A stretch of DNA of 64,000 nucleotides from [Flavobacterium] thermophilum (GTDB lineage Bacteria > Bacillota > Bacilli > Bacillales > Anoxybacillaceae), in assembly GCA_900450595.1 (NCBI GenBank), contig UGGS01000001.1, positions 2,356,001 to 2,420,000 on the forward strand, read 5' to 3'. Below are positions 17,725 through 25,996 of the stretch, in pieces (the stretch's first letter is position 1; each line of letters begins with the position of its first letter). Under the pieces are notes generated by a model. It ran no database searches. It saw only the letters and a program-made list of their open reading frames with translations, and was not told the origin of the DNA. The position numbers and the translations under genes were made by a program.

Positions 17725-19026
17725 TCACCGCGCATCCAAAAGCAGCACTTCCGGATGTTCCAAATAGTAGGCCACCGTCCGCATAAACCGCCCGGCCGGC
17801 TCGCCGTCAATGACGCGGTGGTCAAAGGTGAGCGACATTCCCATCATATCGCGGATGACAATTTCGTCGCCGACGACAACCGGGCGCCGTTTGATCGCAT
17901 GCGCTCCGAAAATCGCCACTTCCGGATAGTTGATGATCGGCGTCGCAAACCACCCTCCGCCCGCGCCGGTGCTCGTGATCGTAAACGTGCTTCCTTGCAG
18001 CTCGTCAAGGCGAAGCGCCTGGCGGTGCGCTTTTTCCGACAGCTCGGCGATCTCAACGGCGAGCTCGCGGATCGATTTTTGATCGGCGTCGCGGATGACA
18101 GGGACGACAAGCCCCGCTTTCGTCGCCGTCGCGATGCCGATGTGATAGCGCTTTTTCAAGACGATTTCATTCGTCTCTTCATCGAGCGAAGCGTTAAACA
18201 TCGGATATTGCTTCAGCGCCCTTGTCACCGCTTTAATAATAAACGGCAAATACGTCAGTTTGATACGTTCTTCCGCCAATTGATTGGCAAGGTGCTTGCG
18301 GATTTCCACCAACTTCGTGACGTCCACCTCGTCCATGCCGGTCACATGCGGCGCCGTGTACGCCGATTTCACCATTTTTTCGGCGATTTTTTTGCGCAAG
18401 CCGCGAAGCGGGATGCGCTCTTCTTCTGGAACCACAAGCTCCGTGCTGGCGATGGACGTCCATGCGGCTTTGTCCGCCTTTTGCTCTATCGCCGTGCCCC
18501 CAACTGGCAAAACCGCGGCCCCGCTCCTTTCACGTAGCTCTGCCACCGCCACGGCTGCTTCCCGCTCGCGGACATATCGCTCCAAGTCGGCGAGCGTCAC
18601 CCGGCCGCCTTCGCCCGTTCCTTCCACTTCATCGATCGGAACGCCCAACTCCCGCGCCCGCTTGCGCACCGAGGGCGCGGCAATCGCCCGCTTGCGCCCC
18701 ACCGTTGGGCGCGGGGCTTCTATATGAACAGCAGACGCAGGCTCCTGAGCCAAATGGTCAGTCGGCGCCGCTTCGGCCGCCACCGCCGCCTCGGTTTCCA
18801 CGACAATCAACGGCTCTCCAACCTTCACCGTCGCCCCTTCCGGCCCGGCAAGCGCCACCACTTTGCCAGCGACCGGCGTCGTCATTTCCACCATCGCCTT
18901 ATCCGTTTGAATTTCAGCGATCGGCTGATCGGCCTTGACCACATCCCCTTCGCGAATGAGCCAGCGGATGATTTCCGCTTCATGCAGCCCTTCGCCGATG
19001 TCAGGCAATTTAAATTCGTAGATCAT
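17725..19026 (-). CDS. 2-oxo acid dehydrogenase E2 component, dihydrolipoamide acyltransferase
   Basis: The 433-aa core enzyme. A single lipoyl domain at the N-terminus (KLPDIGEGLHEAEI) has the lipoylated lysine Lys43 in IQTDKAMVEM. A peripheral-subunit-binding domain follows after a linker (IAAPSVRKRARELGV, EGTGEGGRVTLADLERYV, about 125-165). The catalytic domain ends with TFDHRVIDGEPAGRF, whose His is catalytic. The start at 19026 has AAGGGG upstream. It is the first gene of the operon, which is unusual, and no E3 is encoded nearby; the housekeeping E3 presumably serves. Confidence 0.92.
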   Translation of the reverse strand: MIYEFKLPDIGEGLHEAEIIRWLIREGDVVKADQPIAEIQTDKAMVEMTTPVAGKVVALAGPEGATVKVGEPLIVVETEAAVAAEAAPTDHLAQEPASAVHIEAPRPTVGRKRAIAAPSVRKRARELGVPIDEVEGTGEGGRVTLADLERYVREREAAVAVAELRERSGAAVLPVGGTAIEQKADKAAWTSIASTELVVPEEERIPLRGLRKKIAEKMVKSAYTAPHVTGMDEVDVTKLVEIRKHLANQLAEERIKLTYLPFIIKAVTRALKQYPMFNASLDEETNEIVLKKRYHIGIATATKAGLVVPVIRDADQKSIRELAVEIAELSEKAHRQALRLDELQGSTFTITSTGAGGGWFATPIINYPEVAIFGAHAIKRRPVVVGDEIVIRDMMGMSLTFDHRVIDGEPAGRFMRTVAYYLEHPEVLLLDAR

Positions 19027-19119
19027 GCCATATCCCCTTCCCCTTGTTCTCATGCTGTGATGGGAAACAAACACAATGGTGCAGCATCCATGGTGCGGCG
19101 ATCATGAGGAAACATAGAA

Positions 19120-19133
19120 GTTAAGCGCTTACA
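19120..19133 (-). promoter_or_regulatory. Possible CcpA cre site upstream of E2
   Basis: On the minus strand TGTAAGCGCTTAAC fits the cre consensus TGWAANCGNTNWCA except at the last two bases. It is about 95 bases before the E2 start, so catabolite control of the operon is possible. Confidence 0.45.
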
Positions 19134-19222
19134 AAAAACGTGGTGACCATTCGTTTTTTCTACCAAAATATCAAATGAATATTTTAAATTTTCCAACCTA
19201 CAAGATTTATGATAGTCTATAG

Positions 19223-19239
19223 ATTGTCAAACTGTCAAT
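19223..19239. promoter_or_regulatory. Dyad element at the probable E2 operon promoter
   Basis: ATTGTCAAACTGTCAAT, an imperfect dyad of the form ATTGnCAnnnTGnCAAT. On the minus strand it contains two TTGACA hexamers that could act as -35 boxes of the E2 operon, the first 18 bases from TATCAT. GntR/LldR-type regulators bind sites of this general shape; which protein binds here is unknown. Confidence 0.4.
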
Positions 19240-19544
19240 ATAAGGAGAGCAGACATTTTTCGCCCGCTTCGACAATCAACGACAGCCGTTTCCATTATCG
19301 CAAAATAATAACTCTCGGTTCGATTCGCCCCAAGCATCGAAAGCTGGTGAAAAACGATGCAGGTTTCATCGGCGGGGAGGCAGCTTTTTAATGATATCTA
19401 TAGAAGGCCGGTGGAAAATGGCTGTCGCGTGCAAATCAGTGGCATTGGTTCAAAAAAAGTTGATTCTACAAGGTTTTTTTGAAAAACGCATCAGTTCAAC
19501 GGTATTTTGCAATAAATCACCCGTCTTATAGAGGAGGAGTCGAC
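19240..19544. other. Gene-free stretch before the VOC gene
   Basis: About 300 bases without a convincing gene. A long-range pair AAAGCTG / CAGCTTTTT (about 19339-19390) could form a terminator-like hairpin on the plus strand. Just before 19545 a strong ribosome site GAGGAGGAG appears. No promoter or known riboswitch was recognised. Confidence 0.4.
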
Positions 19545-19931
19545 ATGCGTCTCACCACGATTCACCATATCGCTTTGATTTGCTCGGACTATGAACGATC
19601 AAAACGATTTTATACAGAAATTCTCGGATTTCGCCCCATCCGGGAGCAATACCGCGCTGAGCGCCGTTCGTACAAACTCGATTTGGAGGCTGATGGCGGC
19701 ATTCAGCTTGAGCTATTTTCCTTTGAAAACCCGCCGAAGCGCCCAAGCTACCCGGAAGCGTGCGGACTGCGCCATCTTGCTTTGGCGGTGGACAACCTCG
19801 ATGAAGCCATTGCCTACTTGCGCCAACACGGCATCGATCCCGAACCCGTCCGCGTTGATGAAGCGACCGGCAAACGATTCACCTTCTTCCAAGATCCGGA
19901 CGGGCTGCCGATCGAGCTGTATGAAAACTAG
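19545..19931 (+). CDS. VOC (glyoxalase/bleomycin resistance fold) family protein
   Basis: A 128-aa single-domain metalloprotein of the vicinal-oxygen-chelate superfamily, closest in look to the YaeR / SMU1112c type of glyoxalase-like proteins. Two beta-alpha-beta-beta-beta units are seen, with likely metal ligands in IHHIALICSDYERSKRFY, IQLELFSFE, CGLRHLALAVDNLDEA and the C-terminal LPIELYEN. The start has GAGGAGGAGTCGAC before ATG. The substrate is unknown; lactoylglutathione lyase is a common default annotation, but Bacilli lack glutathione. Confidence 0.82.
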   Translation: MRLTTIHHIALICSDYERSKRFYTEILGFRPIREQYRAERRSYKLDLEADGGIQLELFSFENPPKRPSYPEACGLRHLALAVDNLDEAIAYLRQHGIDPEPVRVDEATGKRFTFFQDPDGLPIELYEN

Positions 19932-19991
19932 AGAGAAAAGCACACTTGCTCCATGACGATGACAAAACGAAGCCTCTCCGTTGATTTGTGG

Positions 19992-19997
19992 TACAAT
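19992..19997 (+). promoter_or_regulatory. Promoter -10 of the Gfo/Idh/MocA gene
   Basis: TGGTACAAT, an extended -10 about 35 bases before the gene start, the same sequence as at 3197-3205. Confidence 0.5.
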
Positions 19998-20029
19998 GGG
20001 GGCGATACAAATGAAGGAGGCCAAACAAC

Positions 20030-21016
20030 ATGATTCGATTCGCAACCATCGGCACAAACTGGATCACCGAAGCATTTCTTGACGCCGCGCGCCTCGTCGA
20101 TTCCTTCGAACTCGCCGCGGTCTACTCGCGAACCGAGGAGACCGCAAAGCAGTTTGCCGACAAAGTCGGGGCGCCGCGGACGTTCACGGACTTGCAAAAG
20201 CTGGCCGAAAGCGACGGCATTGATGCCGTCTATATTGCCAGCCCGAACGCACTTCATGCCGAGCAGGCGATTTGGCTCATGAACCACGGCAAGCACGTCT
20301 TATGCGAAAAACCGCTCGCCTCCAATGCGAAAGAAGTCAAAGCGATGATCGAAGCGGCCAATCGAAACGGCGTCGTATTGATGGAAGCGATGAAGGCGAC
20401 GTTGCTCCCCACTTTCCTGTCCATCCGCGAGCACTTGCCGAAACTCGGCCGCATCCGCCGCTATGTGGCGAACTATTGCCAATACTCGTCGCGCTATGAC
20501 GCCTATAAGCAAGGAACGGTGCTCAACGCCTTCAACCCCGCTCTCTCGAACGGGGCGCTGATGGACCTTGGCGTCTATTGCCTGTACCCGATGGTCGTTT
20601 TGTTCGGCCAACCCCGCAGCGTGAAGGCGCAAAGCGTGAAGCTCGAATCCGGCGTTGATGGCGAAGGCTCGATCGTGCTTGATTACGGCGACATGGACGC
20701 GGTTGTCTTTTATTCGAAAATCACGAACTCACACTTGCCTTCGGAGATTCAAGGGGAAGACGGAAACATGATCATCGACGCCATCCACACACCAGCCAAA
20801 GCGGAAATCCGCTACCGCGACGGACGGGTCGAGGACATCACCGCGCCGCAGGACAAGCCGCCGATGTACTACGAGGCGGAAGAGTTTATCCGTTTGATCG
20901 AAAACGGAGAACGCGAATCGGCCGTCAACTCGCACCGCCATTCGCTTTGGACGATGGAAATCATGGACGAAGCGCGAAAACAAACCGGCATCGTGTTCCC
21001 GGCCGACGAGCGATAA
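20030..21016 (+). CDS. Gfo/Idh/MocA-family oxidoreductase
   Basis: A 328-aa NAD(P)-dependent dehydrogenase, probably acting on a sugar or cyclitol. The N-terminal Rossmann part has IGTNWITEAFLDAA in place of the more common GxGxIA, then VYSRTEETAKQFA. The conserved CEKPLASNAKE motif (about 96-106) contributes the lysine used in catalysis. The C-terminal alpha/beta domain follows. The start ATG 20030 has GAAGGAGG upstream. A single-gene unit with its own promoter and terminator, giving no hint of substrate. Confidence 0.88.
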   Translation: MIRFATIGTNWITEAFLDAARLVDSFELAAVYSRTEETAKQFADKVGAPRTFTDLQKLAESDGIDAVYIASPNALHAEQAIWLMNHGKHVLCEKPLASNAKEVKAMIEAANRNGVVLMEAMKATLLPTFLSIREHLPKLGRIRRYVANYCQYSSRYDAYKQGTVLNAFNPALSNGALMDLGVYCLYPMVVLFGQPRSVKAQSVKLESGVDGEGSIVLDYGDMDAVVFYSKITNSHLPSEIQGEDGNMIIDAIHTPAKAEIRYRDGRVEDITAPQDKPPMYYEAEEFIRLIENGERESAVNSHRHSLWTMEIMDEARKQTGIVFPADER

Positions 21017-21023
21017 TAAAAAG

Positions 21024-21058
21024 GTTCCAACCTAGTCTTCCTGGGGCTCGGTTGGAAC
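21024..21058 (+). terminator. Terminator of the oxidoreductase gene
   Basis: GTTCCAACC (21024-21032) / GGTTGGAAC (21050-21058), then TCTTTTTC. Confidence 0.85.
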
Positions 21059-21111
21059 TCTTTTTCTTTCTGTCTCATTGGATTTCCTTGGCCGCCGATA
21101 AGCCATGGCTG

Positions 21112-21549
21112 TCACCTTCTGCTAAAATACGGGCCAAGCCATCCGCTTTCATGCGTCATGACAAACGTCCAGTTGAACTCGCTGTCCACCACATATAGAT
21201 CGATTTTGTCGTTTTCCGTTGCCAGATCGGCGGCTTTCAAGCCGGACGCATCCTCCACGGTGAACGCATCGTCGCCATGTTGAAAGAAAAGATAGCAACA
21301 CGTTTTCTCTTCTTGATCAAACGCCATTTCCGCTTCTTCTCCTGTGAAACAGCCTCTCATCCCATAGCTGAACACATGCCATAAGTAGCCGTTAACTCCA
21401 TTCCGATTACGAAGGTGGATGTGTTGTTTTTCTTCCGCTGTCAAATGGCCGGCAAACACCTCTTCCCACTGTTGTCGCCATTGCGCTCCGAAACCGGACT
21501 GTTTGCGGATTTTGATGTTTCGGCGAGCTAACTGATGAAATAACTCCAT
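21112..21549 (-). CDS. DUF4275 family protein
   Basis: A 145-aa protein I place in DUF4275, a small family of unknown function in Bacilli, from the central GYLWHVFSY and the C-terminal FNWTFVMTHESGWLGPYF. The start at 21549 (MELFHQLARR) has CTGGAG ten bases upstream; the frame stays open for another 47 codons upstream without a ribosome site. No signal peptide or membrane segment. It lies between two convergent units and shows no functional link. Confidence 0.65.
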   Translation of the reverse strand: MELFHQLARRNIKIRKQSGFGAQWRQQWEEVFAGHLTAEEKQHIHLRNRNGVNGYLWHVFSYGMRGCFTGEEAEMAFDQEEKTCCYLFFQHGDDAFTVEDASGLKAADLATENDKIDLYVVDSEFNWTFVMTHESGWLGPYFSRR

Positions 21550-21760
21550 TTGGTTTCTACTCCAGTGACCTAATGTGGCACCGCCTTCATCGATGTGCTC
21601 ATTTCGTCTATCAACAAGATGGCTTCTCACCATCTTTGTCACGCCGAGCGGTTTTCGTCCGCCCAGCCAATTCCCCGTTTCCGGCCGCACTTCGACGAGC
21701 AGTTGCTGCGCACCCTATGCAAGACAGTTTCCCCGCTCTTTGCGCCTTGTTGCACCGTCC

Positions 21761-22180
21761 CTATTCACCCGTCTCGGCAAACCGGCGGATGCGCGCGCCA
21801 ATTTCATCGCGGACGCGGCGGAACACCGCCAGCTTCTCCTCTTCCGTCCCTTCCGCTTTCGCCGGGTCGTCAAAGCCCCAATGGACGCGCTTCACGTGCG
21901 GCGGGGTGACGGGGCAATGGTCGGCCGCATGGCCGCACAGCGTCACGACCAAATCAGCGCGGTTGAGGAGATCCGGGTCGATGACATCAGACGTTTGCTT
22001 CGAAATATCGATGCCGACTTCTTTCATCACCTTGACCGCATTCGGATTGAGCCCGTGCGCTTCAATGCCGGCGCTGTGCACTTCCCATTCCTCACCAAGA
22101 AGTTGTTTCGCCCAGCCTTCCGCCATTTGACTGCGGCACGAGTTGCCTGTGCATAAGAAATAAATGATTTTTTTCTTCAT
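21761..22180 (-). CDS. arsC: Arsenate reductase, thioredoxin-coupled
   Basis: Reduces arsenate to arsenite for export. The 139-aa protein has the low-molecular-weight phosphatase P-loop with Cys10 ([15 protein letters not shown]) and the redox pair Cys82 and Cys89 in LCGHAADHC. This marks the thioredoxin-dependent class known from Bacillus and Staphylococcus. It is the last gene of arsR-acr3-arsC, 15 bases after the pump gene. Confidence 0.95.
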   Translation of the reverse strand: MKKKIIYFLCTGNSCRSQMAEGWAKQLLGEEWEVHSAGIEAHGLNPNAVKVMKEVGIDISKQTSDVIDPDLLNRADLVVTLCGHAADHCPVTPPHVKRVHWGFDDPAKAEGTEEEKLAVFRRVRDEIGARIRRFAETGE

Positions 22181-22195
22181 CGTTGATTCCCACCT

Positions 22196-23266
22196 TTATT
22201 TTGATTCTGGAGCAGCAGAGGAAAAATACTTTCGCTGAAACGCTAAAGCGACGTTGACAAGCGCGAGCATCACCGGCACTTCAATAAGCGGACCGATGAC
22301 CGCCGCAAACGCCGCGCCCGAATGAATGCCAAACACCCCAACCGCCACAGCAATCGCCAGCTCAAAGTTATTGCTCCCCGCTGTAAACGCCAGCGTCGTC
22401 GATACCGGATAGCCAGCCCCCAATTTTTTCGCCAAAAAGAACGACACAAAAAACATGGTGACAAAATATAGCAGCAACGGAATCGCAATGCGCACAACAT
22501 CGAGCGGCAAGCTGACGATCATATCGCCTTTGAGCGAAAACATCACCACGATCGTAAACAAAAGCGCAACAAGCGTCAGCGGGCTGATTTTCGGCACAAA
22601 CACTGTTTCATACCATTGCAGCCCTTTCGCTTTCACAAGCACAAACCTTGTCGCCATGCCAGCGAGAAACGGGATGCCTAAGTAAATAAACACCGATTTC
22701 GCCACTTCCGCCATCGTGATCTCGACAACGGCTCCCTCAAGCCCAATCCATCCAGGAATGACCGTCACAAACACGTACGCATACAACGAGAAAAACAGCA
22801 CTTGAAACAGTGAATTGAAGGCGACAAGTCCTGCTGCGTACTCGGTGTCGCCGCGCGCCAAATCGTTCCAGACGATGACCATGGCGATGCAACGGGCAAG
22901 CCCGATTAAAATCAAGCCGATCATATACTCCGGCTTGTCAGGCAAAAAGACAATCGCCAAGATGAACATCAGCAGCGGGCCGATCACCCAGTTTTGCACG
23001 AGGGACAAGACGAGCACCTTCACATCTTTGAACACGCGCCCCATTTCCTCGTAGCGCACTTTCGCCAGCGGCGGATACATCATCAAAATCAAGCCAATCG
23101 CAATCGGAATCGAGGTCGTACCGACTTGCAGACGGTTCAAGCCATCCACCAGCCCAGGAGCCCAAATCCCGACTCCGATCCCGACCGCCATCGCGAGAAA
23201 AATCCATACCGTTAAAAAGCGGTCTAAAAACGACAACCGCTTCGGTTCACAACAATCCACCATCAT
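22196..23266 (-). CDS. acr3: Arsenite efflux pump, ACR3 family
   Basis: A 356-aa membrane protein with about ten helices that exports As(III). ACR3-family hallmarks are present: [18 protein letters not shown] in the middle (containing the essential cysteine) and [21 protein letters not shown] near the C-terminus. It belongs to the ACR3 class, not the E. coli ArsB class, though Bacillus entries are often named arsB. It lies 18 bases after arsR. Confidence 0.95.
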   Translation of the reverse strand: MMVDCCEPKRLSFLDRFLTVWIFLAMAVGIGVGIWAPGLVDGLNRLQVGTTSIPIAIGLILMMYPPLAKVRYEEMGRVFKDVKVLVLSLVQNWVIGPLLMFILAIVFLPDKPEYMIGLILIGLARCIAMVIVWNDLARGDTEYAAGLVAFNSLFQVLFFSLYAYVFVTVIPGWIGLEGAVVEITMAEVAKSVFIYLGIPFLAGMATRFVLVKAKGLQWYETVFVPKISPLTLVALLFTIVVMFSLKGDMIVSLPLDVVRIAIPLLLYFVTMFFVSFFLAKKLGAGYPVSTTLAFTAGSNNFELAIAVAVGVFGIHSGAAFAAVIGPLIEVPVMLALVNVALAFQRKYFSSAAPESK

Positions 23267-23284
23267 TCACCTCGTCATTTAACA

Positions 23285-23632
23285 TCAGCACCCGCAGCGG
23301 GCTGCAGGATTCGCTGTCTCGATTTTGCGAATGTTTTCGTCTTGGTCCGGAACGTACGACAACACCGCTTGCAACAGCGAGTAGTATTCGCTTTGCGGCC
23401 GGAGCGAATAATACACCCATTGCCCTCTCCGCTCTTCTTTGATCAGCCCGGCATCTTTTAACTTGCGCAAATGCTGGCTGATCGCCGGCTGGCTTGACGA
23501 AAACACCTCCAGCAGCTCGCACACACAGCACTCCCGCTGATTCAAAATCGCCAAAATCGTCAGCCGCGTCGGATCGCCGAGCAGCTTCAACACCCGAGCG
23601 GCTGCTCCTATCTCCATTGCGAGTTGCGGCAT
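23285..23632 (-). CDS. arsR: ArsR-family arsenical repressor
   Basis: A 115-aa winged-helix repressor that leaves DNA on binding As(III)/Sb(III). The inducer site ECCVCEL (Cys35, Cys36, Cys38) lies at the start of the recognition region, followed by SSSQPAISQHLRKLKDAGL. An extra C-terminal pair ARCGC (Cys113, Cys115) may add metal ligands. GGAGG precedes ATG 23632. First gene of the ars operon, with a palindromic operator in its promoter. Confidence 0.95.
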   Translation of the reverse strand: MPQLAMEIGAAARVLKLLGDPTRLTILAILNQRECCVCELLEVFSSSQPAISQHLRKLKDAGLIKEERRGQWVYYSLRPQSEYYSLLQAVLSYVPDQDENIRKIETANPAARCGC

Positions 23633-23732
23633 ATCACCCCTCCATTCATCATCATATCATGATTTGCTTATATAAAAACGAACATCCATCATGAAACGGC
23701 CACGCCGACCAATGAAATGGTTTCTGTCAATC

Positions 23733-23762
23733 AGTATATAATTAAATAATTATATAAGTCAA
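23733..23762 (-). promoter_or_regulatory. ars operon promoter with operator palindrome
   Basis: On the minus strand TTGACT (23762-23757), 18 bases, TATACT (23738-23733). The spacer is filled by a 22-bp near-perfect palindrome, arms TATATAATTA / TAATTATATA with AA between (23735-23756). A repressor bound there would block RNA polymerase, so it is the best ArsR operator candidate. The 5' leader would be about 100 bases. Confidence 0.65.
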
Positions 23763-23829
23763 CCATGATGTATCGACAAAAGCAAGAAAAGCGAGCGTGC
23801 CGCATGTTTCCACCGCACGCCCGCCAATG

Positions 23830-24213
23830 TCACTCCATCCGCTTTTTCGCCGCTGACAAAAGGTCGATCGCCTTCGTCCCGACCCCGACAAACGTCTCGA
23901 GAATCGCCTGCGCCCCGGCGATGGAAAAGACAAAAATCAACGGCATGGCGATCTTTGGGATGAATAAATACCCAAGCGCGAGAAACATCGCGCTCCATAC
24001 GCCCGCGCACCAGTAACAGTTCAACAAATAGCCGAATTTCGATTTCGGCACTTTCTTGATTTCCGTACTCCCGTCTTCGTGTTGGATTGTCTCTTTTTTC
24101 ATAAACGGATTGCGAATAAACTCCGTGATCTTATCAAAGACGATCAAGTGGGTGAACCGATAGCTGGCCAAAATGATCATGATGTACGTCATCCAGTCGA
24201 GTTCGCGAAGCAT
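23830..24213 (-). CDS. DUF1360 membrane protein
   Basis: A 127-aa protein of DUF1360, a family of Bacillus sporulation-associated or hypothetical membrane proteins. Hydrophobic segments near the N-terminus (MTYIMIILASYRFTHLIVFD) and C-terminus (IAMPLIFVFSIAGAQAILE) flank the conserved FGYLLNCYWCAGVWSAM. The start at 24213 has AAAGGA upstream. No genetic link to the ars genes beyond being on the same strand. Confidence 0.75.
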   Translation of the reverse strand: MLRELDWMTYIMIILASYRFTHLIVFDKITEFIRNPFMKKETIQHEDGSTEIKKVPKSKFGYLLNCYWCAGVWSAMFLALGYLFIPKIAMPLIFVFSIAGAQAILETFVGVGTKAIDLLSAAKKRME

Positions 24214-24380
24214 GGTGGGTTCCTTTCTTTTGCAATCTTTTTCTTTAGTATGAACAAAGATGCGTTTCCTTATGACCTCCGATGGTTGACGGAGCCGGTC
24301 GAGGGAAAGAGCGGAAATCACTGCTCACATGTCACACCCTAACAAGGTAGAAACAAAGGATTTTTGTAGATTGGTTGGTT

Positions 24381-24409
24381 TTGTTATCCCCTCTTGCACA
24401 TGCTATAAT
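24381..24409 (+). promoter_or_regulatory. Promoter of the 84-aa gene
   Basis: TTGTTA (24381-24386), 17 bases, TGC then TATAAT (24404-24409). Confidence 0.65.
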
Positions 24410-24461
24410 AGATGTGTACATTATAATCAGCGTATGTCTCGTACATGTTTTTTCAAAACAG

Positions 24462-24496
24462 GCATATGCTATTGCTAAGGTGGTGATAGCGTATGC
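24462..24496 (+). promoter_or_regulatory. Hairpin holding the start codon of the 84-aa gene
   Basis: GCATATGCTAT (24462-24472) pairs with ATAGCGTATGC (24486-24496), one G-U pair. The ribosome site AAGGTGGTG lies in the 13-base loop, and the start codon (24493-24495) in the 3' arm. This could regulate translation. Confidence 0.5.
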
Positions 24497-24747
24497 GCAG
24501 AAAGGAGCATCGCCAGTTGCGAAGATCAGCCATTTCAAGACGAAAAGATGTGCGAGCACAGTCATTAAGATCGATTTATGCTAAACCTGCTGTGCGAAAT
24601 CGATACGCAAACATCAATGCGTCTTTAAGTTCGAGCATTTGTTTTGATCGGTTGCCTTCTGCTCCTTTATTGGATGTTAACCCTGATGGTGTTGTGACTG
24701 TGAATCGCGATAATCCTGTGCACCAATGGTGGCTAGATGAAGAATGA
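24493..24747 (+). CDS. Small basic protein, unknown function
   Basis: An 84-aa protein, not recognised. The N-terminal half is strongly basic (MRRKEHRQLRRSAISRRKDV); the C-terminal part, DVNPDGVVTVNRDNPVHQWW, ends in acidic residues. It has a good promoter and ribosome site. Its stop overlaps a second frame beginning ATGAAGAATGATG (24737) that is cut after about 14 codons by the insertion sequence. A two-gene unit, such as a toxin-antitoxin or small regulatory pair, is one possibility but nothing in the sequence proves it. Confidence 0.6.
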   Translation: MRRKEHRQLRRSAISRRKDVRAQSLRSIYAKPAVRNRYANINASLSSSICFDRLPSAPLLDVNPDGVVTVNRDNPVHQWWLDEE

Positions 24748-24776
24748 TGCAGCCAGGTGGTATTTACGATCACGAG
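24737..24776 (+). pseudogene. Gene start cut by the insertion sequence
   Basis: An open frame starting MKNDAARWYLRSRV overlaps the 84-aa gene by 11 bases, then enters the IS terminal repeat and stops. Its natural continuation is not in this window. Confidence 0.4.
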
Positions 24777-24782
24777 TGTTGA

Positions 24783-25916
24783 TTATCCAAAATTAGACAT
24801 ACGCCTTCCATAAATTTGGGCATACTCAAACAAAGCAGCGGCCATCCCGGATTTCCAATCGAGAGGAAGCTGCCCAGAGAAAAAACGGCGAACGAACGAA
24901 ATGAAGGAAAGAGAGACGTTCGTCTGTTTTTTGGTTTGATCATACAGCCATCGCAGCAACACATACGCGATGAACGCCGCAAACAGTTGGTTGTATACCG
25001 CATTTTCCGTCGTGCCAAACAAGGTTGGGACATTCAGATATTGCTTTACCCAGCGGAAAAAGACTTCAACGGTCCAACGTTGTTGGTACATGTCGGCAAT
25101 GGTTTCCGCAGACGCATGGAAGAGATTCGTCACGACCCGAATGTCGCGGCCATTTGCATCTCGAAAGATCACCACCCGGTGACGCTTGGTCGATCGGCAT
25201 TGTTTCGTCCCCAACTGGCACGTGAAGTCGGCTTGAACCGATGAGGATGTGCTGGAAAGGCGTTTCAAGCTTTTTTTCTGATGAAGTTCGATGTTGTCCT
25301 TCATCCGAATGACAAAGAGCTGATGCTGCTCCACAAATCGATCGAGGCGTTCGATTTTGAAATACGCCCGGTCTTCCACCAGCACTTGTTGAGCGTTCGT
25401 CAACTGTTCTCCCACCGGGCCATCATGACGCAGTCCGGTGGTTTCCACCACGTCTGCCGGCAGCGAGGATTCCGGCGAATACGCGACGTGCAGCTTCACT
25501 CCGGCGCGTTCGCCGTGATACGGCGCCCATGGCAGGCGGTTTTTCCCGACCGTGACGGTCGTCGAATCCACCACCCGAAGCGGTTTGGGAAACCGAAGCG
25601 AACGGCGGGTTTGGCGGTTGCACTTGGAAATGATCAACGCCAACAAGCGTTTCATGATGTCATAGGGAACTTCTTTCGCTTTCTTGGATACTGTGGAATA
25701 ATGGAATCGCGGCAATCCATACAGAGGCCCCACATCGGCTCCGTGGCGAAAGCTTTTCCATTGATGCATGGCGGCCAGCAGGAAGAAGTGAATCCACTCG
25801 CGCAACGGAAAGGTTCGAGACGAATCACGATCCCCAACCGCTTCGGCAATCCGTTGAATCTCTTCATCCGAAACAAGTTTTTGCATCAAATTCGGGAGTG
25901 TGGTATGCTTGTTCAT
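24783..25916 (-). CDS. IS4-family transposase
   Basis: A 377-aa DDE transposase. Catalytic aspartates lie in RVVDSTTVTVG (about residue 118) and LVEDRAYFKIERLD. The YREK signature Y-2-R-3-E-6-K that defines IS4 is complete in YQQRWTVEVFFRWVK. Frame and length are intact, so the enzyme may be active. The start at 25916 has AGGAGG nine bases upstream. The stop codon lies inside the left terminal repeat. Translation is probably kept low by a hairpin over the ribosome site. Confidence 0.9.
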   Translation of the reverse strand: MNKHTTLPNLMQKLVSDEEIQRIAEAVGDRDSSRTFPLREWIHFFLLAAMHQWKSFRHGADVGPLYGLPRFHYSTVSKKAKEVPYDIMKRLLALIISKCNRQTRRSLRFPKPLRVVDSTTVTVGKNRLPWAPYHGERAGVKLHVAYSPESSLPADVVETTGLRHDGPVGEQLTNAQQVLVEDRAYFKIERLDRFVEQHQLFVIRMKDNIELHQKKSLKRLSSTSSSVQADFTCQLGTKQCRSTKRHRVVIFRDANGRDIRVVTNLFHASAETIADMYQQRWTVEVFFRWVKQYLNVPTLFGTTENAVYNQLFAAFIAYVLLRWLYDQTKKQTNVSLSFISFVRRFFSGQLPLDWKSGMAAALFEYAQIYGRRMSNFG

Positions 25917-25918
25917 AG

Positions 25919-25975
25919 AGAGCACCTCCTGGGTTTGTTTGTGTCGCTACTCACATTCTACAGGAAAGGTGCTCT
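25919..25975 (-). promoter_or_regulatory. Hairpin sequestering the transposase ribosome site (IS4 copy 1)
   Basis: AGAGCACCT (25919-25927) pairs perfectly with AGGTGCTCT (25967-25975), loop 39 bases. On the minus-strand mRNA the 3' arm covers half of AGGAGG. Transcripts starting inside the element would lack the 5' arm. Confidence 0.65.
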
Positions 25976-25996
25976 TTTTTCTATACCCTTTGGATT

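Noticed and set aside
17755-18537. 260-codon plus-strand frame antisense to E2
   Set aside because: The E2 frame has all family motifs; the opposite frame has none.
19240-19544. T-box or riboswitch leader before the VOC gene
   Set aside because: No T-box sequence (TGGNACCGCG) or other known aptamer core is present; the hairpin alone is not enough.
21550-21690. 47-codon N-terminal extension of the DUF4275 gene
   Set aside because: No ribosome site at the upstream start, while ATG 21549 has CTGGAG at good distance and fits the usual family size.
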